This document shows positions 1 to 6,892 of a DNA stretch of 40,722 nt, in pieces. The notes beneath the pieces are model-generated. The model was given only the letters and a program-made list of their open reading frames with translations. It was not told where the DNA came from and searched no databases. How positions within the stretch are numbered: position 1 is the first letter of the stretch; the number at the start of each line of letters is the position of its first letter. The translations under genes and the position numbers were made by a program. The stretch spans positions 1 through 40,722 of the forward strand of contig JACQLI010000023.1 in the NCBI GenBank assembly GCA_016204125.1, given 5' to 3'. Origin of the DNA: Candidatus Omnitrophota bacterium (GTDB lineage Bacteria > Omnitrophota > Omnitrophia > Omnitrophales > JACQLI01).

Positions 1-68
1 CATAAGAGTTCACCCTCGTTTAGAAATTTGAAGACAAAATACGTCCGCGAAGAAATTAAGAGAACAGA

Positions 69-491
69 CTAAAGGCGCAGGTTTCTGTAAAGCAGGAAGA
101 TAGAGGGGTTTTGTGCCCGTGAATTTTCAAAAGGGGGAGAGAGTCCGTGGAACTCCGGAGAATTCCACTCAAACGAAGCGGTAGTTAAATCAGAGGTTGG
201 TTCCTTAAATAAATGCGGATTACTCCCGCTAGGGACTCTGAGGCTCACAAAAATATCGTAGGCGTCCTTTAAAGAAGTGCAGGGATAATGCGGTTTTTTG
301 ATCTTATAACTCTGCAGGGCAGAATTCCCTTTCGACAACAGCGTATCTGCATCTGACGGACAATGGTCCCATGCCGTTATTATCAGAATAAAAGTAAAGA
401 ATCCTGCGGCTGCAACCGCAATTGCCTTTTTTTCCATTAGAAATATTTTAATCCATTTCCTCGATACTTCTAGCCCTGATTTCTTCCTCAC
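69..491 (-). CDS. Hypothetical membrane-anchored protein
   Basis: I do not recognise this protein. As drawn from a GTG start it has 140 residues. A hydrophobic stretch at about residues 24-42 could anchor it or act as a signal; it is followed by a polar tail of low complexity. An internal ATG at position 437, just before the hydrophobic stretch, gives a neater 122-residue protein. Neither start has a convincing ribosome binding site. It lies 32 bases after the methyltransferase gene and could be the last gene of the long operon. An ATG at 527 that overlaps the methyltransferase stop codon is in the same frame, but TGA at 492-494 separates it from this ORF, so the gene may be damaged at its 5' end. 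Whether it is a real gene is uncertain. Confidence 0.35.
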   Translation of the reverse strand: MRKKSGLEVSRKWIKIFLMEKKAIAVAAAGFFTFILIITAWDHCPSDADTLLSKGNSALQSYKIKKPHYPCTSLKDAYDIFVSLRVPSGSNPHLFKEPTSDLTTASFEWNSPEFHGLSPPFENSRAQNPSIFLLYRNLRL

Positions 492-523
492 TCAGGGGGA
501 CTTAAGAGCCAGTAACCACTGCT

Positions 524-1150
524 TCATGGTTTGCGTGCCTCAGCAATCATCATCCCCCAAATGAGGTTCGTTTTGAACCTTTGTTCTCTTACGACATGGA
601 ACTCAACATCCGTAAGGAAGGCACGCAATTCGCGCTGCGTATAGCACTGCTTATGGGTGGAATCGAAAATCTTTAGGCATAAATCGCAGAGACGGCAGAT
701 GAGGTAATCTCGACACCAGTCCAAAATAATGAGCTTCCCATCCGTTTTCAAAACCCTCTTCATTTCAACCAGAGATTGAGTTGGATCATCGAAAAAATGA
801 AAAGAATTGGCACAAACCACCAGATCAAAATGTTCTTCTGGAAAAGGAATTCGAAAAGCGCTTGCTTTAAAAAAAGTGACGTTCGGGTAAGTGGAGAGTT
901 TCGATCTTGCAACCGCAAGCATTTTCTCAGAAATATCAACGCCCGATATATTCTGGTTCGGATGATCCTTGACTAATAATTGCTCAAGCGTTCCTGTGCC
1001 GCAAGCTACATCTAAGATTCTTTCCGTACCTTTAACGTTCATCCATTTCTTAAGGAAACTCAGAGTAGATGAAACATAACGCCGCCAGCGTAAGTCATAC
1101 TGTTCTGCTAACTGGTCGTACTGTTCTCTAACTTTATTTTCCTTCCTCAT
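524..1150 (-). CDS. Class I SAM-dependent methyltransferase with Cys-rich insert
   Basis: This 208-residue protein has the class I (Methyltransf_11) fold signature. Motif I is DVACGTGT at residues 47-54, the acidic end of strand 2 is GVDIS at about 70-74, and FDLVVCANSFHFF is motif IV-like at about 108-120. The family transfers a methyl group from S-adenosylmethionine; the acceptor cannot be read from sequence. An unusual cluster of cysteines (C146, C152, C155, C158, C169) lies in the variable substrate region and could bind a soft metalloid such as arsenic(III). That is inference, prompted by the arsenosugar genes upstream in the same run. It is not ArsM-like in sequence. The ATG lies 4 bases after the previous gene's stop codon, so the two are very probably cotranscribed. 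Confidence 0.85.
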   Translation of the reverse strand: MRKENKVREQYDQLAEQYDLRWRRYVSSTLSFLKKWMNVKGTERILDVACGTGTLEQLLVKDHPNQNISGVDISEKMLAVARSKLSTYPNVTFFKASAFRIPFPEEHFDLVVCANSFHFFDDPTQSLVEMKRVLKTDGKLIILDWCRDYLICRLCDLCLKIFDSTHKQCYTQRELRAFLTDVEFHVVREQRFKTNLIWGMMIAEARKP

Positions 1151-1154
1151 CTGC

Positions 1155-1556
1155 TCAACTTGTCACCGGAATCATATTGTCGTTTTCATCATAGGTGTAA
1201 CGGGGATTGCCGTTGTCCTTATGGATGCGGATATCTGCGACTTTGAGATTACCTCCTTCATCTTGAATGTCAAAATCAAGATCAAGCAAATCTCCAGTCT
1301 TCACATCCTTCATGTCGGTGCAGGAATAATAATAGTCTCCTGTTTTTCCGACACGCTCATGCACTCTTACAAGCTCAAGTTGCCTCAAGTCGCCGCTTCG
1401 TTCATCCACGATGGCAAAAATGCCTTGAAGTTTTTCTTGATTTGCAATGTAATCACGAATCGTCTGACGCAAGGCCTCAGGTGCAGGCTCTGCGTAGACA
1501 AGAGAAATCCATGCGATCATGGCTAACATAAAGACACCCATCATCTTTTTCTTCAT
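1155..1556 (-). CDS. Secreted protein of unknown function
   Basis: I do not recognise a family. The 133-residue product starts with a clear signal peptide (basic MKKK, hydrophobic core, cleavage probably after LVYA at about residue 22). The mature part is small, acidic and looks like a single beta-rich domain, with a regular alternation in the VDERSGDLRQLELVRVHE region at about 50-67. It ends with an acidic tail. The start is well supported by AGGAG about 7 bases upstream. The gene follows a strong hairpin that separates it from the His-rich secreted peptide, and sits 4 bases before the methyltransferase gene. It is likely a periplasmic protein of the same operon, possibly with different expression because of the hairpin. 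Confidence 0.75.
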   Translation of the reverse strand: MKKKMMGVFMLAMIAWISLVYAEPAPEALRQTIRDYIANQEKLQGIFAIVDERSGDLRQLELVRVHERVGKTGDYYYSCTDMKDVKTGDLLDLDFDIQDEGGNLKVADIRIHKDNGNPRYTYDENDNMIPVTS

Positions 1557-1587
1557 GGCACGCTCCTATGTTAAAAGTCCGACTCAA

Positions 1588-1623
1588 CCCGTGTCTCTGA
1601 CTTTCGGATGTTAGAGACACGGG
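1588..1623 (-). terminator. Strong intergenic hairpin, possible attenuator or RNA-processing site
   Basis: CCCGTGTCTCT at 1588-1598 is a perfect 11-base inverted repeat with AGAGACACGGG at 1613-1623. Three further pairs (one G-U) extend the stem to about 14 and leave an 8-base loop. In the direction of transcription the stem is followed, after about 10 bases, only by a short CTTTTAA rather than a long U-tract. It is therefore not a textbook intrinsic terminator. It lies in the one sizeable gap (83 bases) of the long operon, between the His-rich peptide gene and the next secreted-protein gene. It could be a partial terminator or an mRNA 3'-end stabiliser. Confidence 0.6.
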
Positions 1624-1639
1624 CATGAAACCGGACGGA

Positions 1640-1888
1640 TTATTCTTCCTCCGCTGCGATTGCTTCAAGTTTGGCAGCAAGATCAGGGTGGGTCGATTTT
1701 AATATCGAAGCGGCTTCTCTGATCGTAGCGGCATGGCCCTCACCATGTTGGTGACTTCCTTCTACTGCTTCACCGCCATGTTCTTTCACCTCGGAACCGC
1801 CGTGCTCTCCTGCAAGAAGAACTGCAGGACTCCACAAGGTTGTACCTAACATTAATGCCAAACCAATCAACATGCTCTTCCGATTCAT
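1640..1888 (-). CDS. Small secreted His-rich protein
   Basis: This 82-residue product has a signal peptide (about residues 1-26, ending LLAG). A glycine/histidine/glutamate-rich segment follows, with EHGG, KEHGG and HQHGEGH at about 28-52, and then a short amphipathic helix. Seven histidines in a 25-residue stretch suggest binding of a divalent metal in the periplasm; this is inference from composition. The start has a strong AGGAGGAG site, and its ATG overlaps the stop codon of the transglutaminase-like gene (ATGA). A prominent hairpin follows the stop codon. No named family is recognised. Confidence 0.75.
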   Translation of the reverse strand: MNRKSMLIGLALMLGTTLWSPAVLLAGEHGGSEVKEHGGEAVEGSHQHGEGHAATIREAASILKSTHPDLAAKLEAIAAEEE

Positions 1889-2871
1889 TTTTCTCCTCCT
1901 GTTGTTTTTAGGTTTTTAAATTGAAACGACGTTTTTACCCCATTCCATTCTTTTCCATCTACTTCAACGTACGGATAGAAAAAAATGTTGACGGGTGGTC
2001 CTGATTGCTTGGGGACAAGATTGATATCCCGTCCCACACTGATGAGAAACTTATTCGTGTCGTAATTTCCGAAATACACCTCCTTTCTTTCCGGATGTTT
2101 CCAAGCTTCGGAAGCATCCACTGGTTGCCAACCTTTTCCTTCTTCATAAAATTCCGCCCAACAGTGATATCCCGGAATCTCTCCCTCAGCTCCATCCGGA
2201 ACTGTGAGTCCGATTTTAAAACGTGCCGGAATCTCCGCCGCATGAGCCATAGAAATAAAAAGCGAATGAAAATCGGTGCAATTTCCTTTTCCAAGAAGAC
2301 AGGCTCTCGCCGTGTCACCGCGCCCCCATCCCGGAATTGTCTTATCATATTTCATCCAATTGATCACATTTTCATAAATGCCTCTTGCTTGCTCAAGTAA
2401 ATTGCGCTTTCCGTGGATCGCCTGTTGCGTTCTTTTCCTCACTTCGTCATTGACCACCATGAGATGATTCGGCTTCAGATACCGATTTACACCAGTTTCG
2501 TGGTTTGAACTGGCAAAATTTTTCTGAAGGGTTTGAGCATAATAAGTCACTTGGAAATTGAGACCTTGCGGAACACGATCTGAAACTTCAAAATAGGCCA
2601 TTTCATTTCCATAGACGGGATCCTTGGTGATTCGATATGGCAAGCCTGTTATGATCTCCCGTTTTTTTACAATTTGTCCTTCCCGAGAAGAAGCAAGCGG
2701 AATCCATACACTCAGTTTTTTTGCATCCTGAGGGATCGCGCCAATGTAAGTTTCATAACTCACCTTAAACTCCCGCTGCGATGGAAAAGGGTCGACTCCT
2801 TTATGCGACTCAAACAAATAAATAGATCCTAATAGGATGACTGCTCCAGAAAATAGAAATAATTTATTCAT
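1885..2871 (-). CDS. Transglutaminase-like cysteine protease/transferase, membrane-anchored
   Basis: The chosen start (MNKLFLF) gives 328 residues; the open frame extends further upstream but into the previous gene. An N-terminal hydrophobic segment (about residues 3-20) places the rest outside the membrane. The C-terminal half is a transglutaminase-like core: GNCTDFHSLF carries the catalytic Cys (about C198), GYHCWAEFY the His (about H236) and PVDASEA the Asp (about D252). The complete triad suggests an active enzyme. Bacterial members are usually proteases or amide-cleaving enzymes; the substrate is unknown. The first half looks like a beta-rich domain often found before this core. The start lies 4 bases after the DsrE-like gene, and the stop overlaps the next start. 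Confidence 0.85.
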   Translation of the reverse strand: MNKLFLFSGAVILLGSIYLFESHKGVDPFPSQREFKVSYETYIGAIPQDAKKLSVWIPLASSREGQIVKKREIITGLPYRITKDPVYGNEMAYFEVSDRVPQGLNFQVTYYAQTLQKNFASSNHETGVNRYLKPNHLMVVNDEVRKRTQQAIHGKRNLLEQARGIYENVINWMKYDKTIPGWGRGDTARACLLGKGNCTDFHSLFISMAHAAEIPARFKIGLTVPDGAEGEIPGYHCWAEFYEEGKGWQPVDASEAWKHPERKEVYFGNYDTNKFLISVGRDINLVPKQSGPPVNIFFYPYVEVDGKEWNGVKTSFQFKNLKTTGGEK

Positions 2872-2875
2872 GTTG

Positions 2876-3319
2876 TCACAATACAACCAACTGATAGCCT
2901 TGATCCGCCCATTTTGCAATACTCGGATGGCCTCGGTATTCAGCGACAAGGGAAGCTTTTCTTTCTTTAAGTTTGTCTTTCACCAGAAAAGCAGAAGCAC
3001 AGTAATCGCAGATAACTTCTGTGATGCCGGCTTTTCTGAGTTCTTCATACACCGGTTTCAGTTTATCCTGCGACTCAGGATCGAGCCATTCGCTCACCCA
3101 TTCGGTTCCGGCCCCGTCAAAGACAAGAACAACTTCATGCCCATGTTCTTTCAATTCTTTCGAATAAAGCAACGCGTGCACCGCTCGCGCCATGCCTTCG
3201 TGGCTTTCCTTCCCCGCCTGAAAAATAATCAGATACTTTCCACTTTCAGCGAAAGCATTTGGAAAATAACTGGTTGTCATGAGAGCCGCCAAAAGCACTG
3301 CCATTGTGAAACGCTTCAT
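2876..3319 (-). CDS. Secreted DsrE/DsrF-like protein
   Basis: The 147-residue product has a signal peptide (residues 1-24, ending AFA) followed by a DsrE/F-like alpha/beta domain: strand KYLIIFQAG, a helix carrying the Ala/His-rich AVHALLYSKEL, VVLVFDGAG, then ITEVICDYCASAF. Cys104 and Cys107 are placed where some DsrE proteins carry their sulfur-binding cysteine. Cytoplasmic DsrE proteins pass sulfur between partners; the secreted forms are poorly characterised, and a role in thiol or metalloid handling is inference. A strong AGGAGG lies upstream, and this Shine-Dalgarno sequence is itself made of the last codons of the preceding gene (AGG AGG TGA). Confidence 0.8.
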   Translation of the reverse strand: MKRFTMAVLLAALMTTSYFPNAFAESGKYLIIFQAGKESHEGMARAVHALLYSKELKEHGHEVVLVFDGAGTEWVSEWLDPESQDKLKPVYEELRKAGITEVICDYCASAFLVKDKLKERKASLVAEYRGHPSIAKWADQGYQLVVL

Positions 3320-3322
3320 TTT

Positions 3323-4102
3323 TCACCTCCTCTTGTATGGAATATTAACGAAAGGTGTTTTAATCATCCCCAATAGCGATTGCCACTCTTTTTCCTGCAA
3401 GTAAGGAAGACCGTACACAAGCGTTCGAGTATCTTTCCTCTTGTGGAAAGACTTAACGATTCTGTCCCAAAAAGAAAAAATGCTTGAGTAATTAGAATCT
3501 GTTTCGCTTCGAATTTGCGAATGATGTACTCGGTGCATATTGGGCGTAACGATTATCGCGCGAAAAATTCGGTCGATCTTTTCAGGCAGTGCGACATTCG
3601 AATGATGAAAAATGATGATCGGCTGCAAACAGAGTTCATAAATCAAAAGTTGAATAAATTGCATTCCAATCAAAGGAATGACAATGAGACGGAGAAGTGA
3701 AGAGAATACAATTTCTCCGGTATGAAACCTGAGAGCACTCGTCGCATCAAGTTCCAGGTCTGAATGATGCATTCTGTGGAACCGCCAGAGAAATGGAATC
3801 TGGTGATTGGCCACGTGCCAAACATACATCCAAAGATCAAAGAGTACGAAGGCGAACGCGCCTTCTATCCAAGAGCTCAAGCTTAATTGGTGAAGAAGCC
3901 CCCATGACCGGCTTTCTGCAAAATGCATCACTTTTAACGTTACGGTAGAAAAAAGCAAGGAGATGATAAGACCATTTAAAACTCCGATTCCGAGATTAGG
4001 TAACGCGTGGCGGAATCGATCATCCCTGCCTTGGAAAAGAGGGAAAATCCCCTCCATCCAGAACACAAGTCCAAGGCTCGCGACTTCAACCCAAAATTTC
4101 AT
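3323..4102 (-). CDS. Sterol desaturase / fatty acid hydroxylase family membrane protein
   Basis: This polytopic membrane protein (259 residues) has the histidine pattern of the fatty acid hydroxylase superfamily: HVANH (H96, H100), HRMHH (H109, H112, H113), HH at 166-167 and HRVHH (H190, H193, H194). These residues bind a di-iron centre that hydroxylates or desaturates lipid chains or isoprenoids. Four or more hydrophobic helices flank the motifs. The substrate cannot be read from the sequence. Its position in an arsenosugar operon suggests that it modifies the lipid part of a glyco- or arsenolipid, which is inference. The ATG overlaps the stop codon of the glycosyltransferase gene (ATGA). 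Confidence 0.88.
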   Translation of the reverse strand: MKFWVEVASLGLVFWMEGIFPLFQGRDDRFRHALPNLGIGVLNGLIISLLFSTVTLKVMHFAESRSWGLLHQLSLSSWIEGAFAFVLFDLWMYVWHVANHQIPFLWRFHRMHHSDLELDATSALRFHTGEIVFSSLLRLIVIPLIGMQFIQLLIYELCLQPIIIFHHSNVALPEKIDRIFRAIIVTPNMHRVHHSQIRSETDSNYSSIFSFWDRIVKSFHKRKDTRTLVYGLPYLQEKEWQSLLGMIKTPFVNIPYKRR

Positions 4103-4764
4103 CGAATCTCCGGATAGAGCTTTCCTTTCAAGCCTAAAATATTAAAGCCTGAGTAACATAAAGCAACAAGAAATATGTTAATCAGTTTTTGTCGGACGCA
4201 ACCATTTTGAGTAAACCGCCGCGCCGATGTCACAACTGGGTCTTGAATAATAACGGGACTTGTCAGCCAACGCAGCCGCTGATAAAAATCAATGTCTTCA
4301 AACGACACAGTCTCACTAAAACCATATAATTTTTCGAAAAGCTTTCTGGTAACGAAAAATCCCTGGTCTCCGTAAGAAAAGAAATGGAATCTCGTATAGG
4401 TCTCGTAGAAACGCAGAAGCCACTGGCGATTGTCGAATTTCATCCTAAAGCGGCCTGCGCTGGCGCCTTGACTGACGACTTCTTTGATCTGCTCTAAACC
4501 ATTCTTAGGTAAGCGAGTATCCGCATGCAGAAAAAGAAAAACATCGCCAGTTGCTATTCTAGTCCCTTCATTCATCTGGCGCGCCCTTCCTTTAGCCGAG
4601 GAAATGACGTTTGCCCACTTAGAAGCAAGCGAAACCGTTTTGTCGGTTGATCCTCCATCCACGACAATTATCTCGTCAGGTTGGTGATGAGAACAAAGAT
4701 CTTGTAAAGTATCACAAATGGTCGACTCCTCATTGTAGGTGGGAATAATAACAGATATCTTCAT
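4099..4764 (-). CDS. Arsenosugar-cluster glycosyltransferase, family 2 (TIGR04283 type)
   Basis: A GT2 glycosyltransferase of 221 residues. It opens with MKISVIIPTYNEE and has VVDGGSTDKT and the metal-binding HADTR at about residues 80-84. A second conserved part (GDQGFFVTRKLFEKLYGF, then FEDIDFYQRLR) holds the catalytic ED. The pattern and length match the TIGR04283 group found next to ArsM/ArsS. The role is presumed transfer of a sugar-like unit during arsenosugar assembly. A longer open frame runs upstream, but its first 41 residues overlap arsS and look unlike the family; the chosen ATG lies 13 bases after arsS with AAAAGG before it. A paralogue is encoded at 8760-9479. Confidence 0.9.
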   Translation of the reverse strand: MKISVIIPTYNEESTICDTLQDLCSHHQPDEIIVVDGGSTDKTVSLASKWANVISSAKGRARQMNEGTRIATGDVFLFLHADTRLPKNGLEQIKEVVSQGASAGRFRMKFDNRQWLLRFYETYTRFHFFSYGDQGFFVTRKLFEKLYGFSETVSFEDIDFYQRLRWLTSPVIIQDPVVTSARRFTQNGCVRQKLINIFLVALCYSGFNILGLKGKLYPEIR

Positions 4765-4777
4765 GCCTTTTACCTTT

Positions 4778-5743
4778 TCACTTTTTACTTTCCAATGCTC
4801 CCTGGCAACTAGAACCGCATCCGGCCGTACACCCAAAACAATGCTCCCCGGTTGCGATTCTGAAATCCTCAAGCTGGGCGGGATCAAGGTTAAAAATAGT
4901 TAAAAGCCTGCCATTTTTCATCTGCATACCTTGAGCCTGATTGAAATCGCAATCATAAACTCTCCCGTCCCACGATACGCTCAAGGTGTTTTGGCACATA
5001 AGACCGTCCAAAGTGGCGGGATTGAAACTGTTCATCAAAAGTTGGGTATAAGTTTCGTACTGGTTAAAGGCCTTTAGATATTTTGTGTATCGGGTAATTG
5101 GCATATTGGTAATGGTATAAAGACGATTAAAAACAATCCCCCAATCCTCCTTGAGTCTTTCTTTGTAATCTTCTTCAAGCTGATCCTGAGCTGGAGGCAA
5201 ATGGGGACCAACCGGATTGTAAACTAGACTGAGGATAAGATTACTCCCTTCCTTCCCATAGCCAAGCTCATTTAATTTCAAAAGGGCTTTGATGGATTCA
5301 TCAAATACACCCTTGCCTCTTTGTTTGTCCACGTTTTCTTTTAAGTAGCAAGGTAAAGAAGCGACAATTTCAACCTGGTGATCCGCCAAAAATGTGTCCA
5401 AATCCTCCTGGCCTGGCACAAAGAGCACGGTTAAATTGCAACGGTCAATTACATGAATGCCGCGCTTCTTTGCTTCCGAAACCAAATACCTAAAATTGGG
5501 ATTTAGTTCTGGTGCACCGCCTGTGAGATCAAGTGTTTTGAATTGAGCTCGATCCATAAAATAGACAACGGCTTCTGCCGTTTCATGGTTCATATTTTCC
5601 CGTGTTTTGGTCGGCCCCGCTTCAACATGACAATGCACACAAGCGAGATTACAAAGTTTCCCAAGATTAACCTGAAGGATCTCTATCTTTTGTTTCCGAA
5701 GCCGGGCGCTAACTTCCCCAAGCTTCTCCTCGAAACGATTCAT
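4778..5743 (-). CDS. arsS: Radical SAM arsenosugar biosynthesis protein ArsS
   Basis: A 321-residue radical-SAM enzyme. CNLACVHC (C31, C35, C38) is the CxxxCxxC motif that holds the 4Fe-4S cluster, followed by the EAGP and LDLTGGAPELNP segments typical of the ArsS group. The C-terminal DUF3641-type region carries further cysteines (C250, C265, C302, C305, C309, C313), which can hold an extra cluster. ArsS is known to act after ArsM and adds the 5-deoxyadenosyl group to methylated arsenic, giving the arsenosugar precursor. TAGGAGC lies about 8 bases before the ATG, which is 3 bases after the PiT gene. The close linkage with arsM and TIGR04283/04282 genes makes the assignment firm. Confidence 0.93.
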   Translation of the reverse strand: MNRFEEKLGEVSARLRKQKIEILQVNLGKLCNLACVHCHVEAGPTKTRENMNHETAEAVVYFMDRAQFKTLDLTGGAPELNPNFRYLVSEAKKRGIHVIDRCNLTVLFVPGQEDLDTFLADHQVEIVASLPCYLKENVDKQRGKGVFDESIKALLKLNELGYGKEGSNLILSLVYNPVGPHLPPAQDQLEEDYKERLKEDWGIVFNRLYTITNMPITRYTKYLKAFNQYETYTQLLMNSFNPATLDGLMCQNTLSVSWDGRVYDCDFNQAQGMQMKNGRLLTIFNLDPAQLEDFRIATGEHCFGCTAGCGSSCQGALESKK

Positions 5744-5746
5744 CTT

Positions 5747-6892
5747 TTAAGCTCCTATTCTCGATAATAAAATAAAACTTGCTGCTGAAAAAAATGCTGC
5801 TACCGGCAAAGTCAAAAACCATGCGCCCAAAATGGAAGAAATCACATTCCACCGCGCTTTTCCATTCACAAGACCGATTCCGAAAAGGGCTCCGCAAGAA
5901 ACATGGGTCGTTGATACCGGCATTCCCCACTGGGAAGCAAAAATAACCAAAATGGCAGTGACCAAATTGGCCGCCAGTCCCTGGCCATGATTCATGTAAG
6001 TGATCTTGTGAGAGACCGTTTCGGCCACTTTCCGTGCGCCCAGGATTCCGCCGACCGCCATCGCCAAAGCAACAAATCCGACATTCCAAGTTAAACCAAG
6101 CGCACTTGAAGCCACAAGAAGAGCAACGATCTTTGGCGTATCATTTAGTCCTCTGGCAAAACTAACAGCTCCCGCACTCAGGAAATGGAAGAAATCAAGA
6201 ACCGACTGAGCGTTCACGCCAAACATTTTCCCTTCATAAATCTCAATCGCTTTGGCTTTGCAGCTTTTCTCATTTCCAACAAATACCTCGGGCAACGTAA
6301 TTTCTGTGCTGGTAAACATTTGTCCATTTTCCAAACCCAAATCTGCCAGAGGAATAACTTTTTCACCAACGCAGAGACAACTCTTTCGCGTAATACCGAG
6401 TGTTTTTCTTGCCTTATGCATCACAAAATAAACCGCTGTGGTCAAAACAAGCGCCATAAAGGGACTTGCGATAAGAGGCATGAGAAAGTTTTTTCCCAAG
6501 GTAGTGAATCCAAGTTCCCCTCCAATTGCTATAAATCCGGCTCCGACCAAAGCTCCTGTAAGGCCGTGTGTGGTTGAAATCGGAATCCCAAAGCGTGCGG
6601 CTAAAAGGACGGTTAAACCCGCGCCTAAGGCGACTGCTGCGAGAAACGCCGGATTTCCAATCACAGCATCCGGAACAAGCCCTTTACCCGTAAACGTTCT
6701 CACCAGACGGGTGGCAAGAAAAAGTGCCGCAATTGATCCTGAAAGTGTCGTCGCCGTAGCCCAGCTCAAGGCCTTCCGGTAATCTGTCGTTCCACTTCCA
6801 AACAGCGTGGCTACGCCCTTGAAATTGTCATTCGCACCATTTGCATACGCTACCAGCAATACTGCGATTAATACTGTTAACATCCAAACCAT
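5747..6892 (-). CDS. PiT-family inorganic phosphate transporter (possible arsenate entry)
   Basis: A 381-residue membrane protein of the PiT family (Pit/PitA type), which symports phosphate with a cation. Both signature copies are visible: GANDNFKGVATLFGSGT near the N-terminus with PISTTHGLTGALVG after it, and GMPVSTTHVSCGALFG in the C-terminal half, consistent with the inverted internal repeat. About ten hydrophobic helices flank a hydrophilic loop at about 165-225. PiT proteins also carry arsenate. Its placement between arsM and arsS suggests either supply of arsenate or replacement of phosphate under arsenic stress. The ATG at 6892 shares its A with the arsM stop codon (TAATG), with GGAGG 9 bases before, so translation is probably coupled. 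Confidence 0.92.
   Translation of the reverse strand: MVWMLTVLIAVLLVAYANGANDNFKGVATLFGSGTTDYRKALSWATATTLSGSIAALFLATRLVRTFTGKGLVPDAVIGNPAFLAAVALGAGLTVLLAARFGIPISTTHGLTGALVGAGFIAIGGELGFTTLGKNFLMPLIASPFMALVLTTAVYFVMHKARKTLGITRKSCLCVGEKVIPLADLGLENGQMFTSTEITLPEVFVGNEKSCKAKAIEIYEGKMFGVNAQSVLDFFHFLSAGAVSFARGLNDTPKIVALLVASSALGLTWNVGFVALAMAVGGILGARKVAETVSHKITYMNHGQGLAANLVTAILVIFASQWGMPVSTTHVSCGALFGIGLVNGKARWNVISSILGAWFLTLPVAAFFSAASFILLSRIGA

Noticed and set aside
1..68. Gene or regulatory site at the left edge
   Set aside because: Nothing recognisable; an ATG on the minus strand at position 3 leads out of the window and cannot be judged.
492..494. Selenocysteine codon at the in-frame TGA
   Set aside because: No SECIS-like hairpin was seen just downstream and the upstream peptide has no family.
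4765..4887. 41-residue N-terminal extension of the first TIGR04283 glycosyltransferase
   Set aside because: It overlaps arsS, has no family similarity, and a good ATG with a ribosome site begins the family's usual N-terminus.
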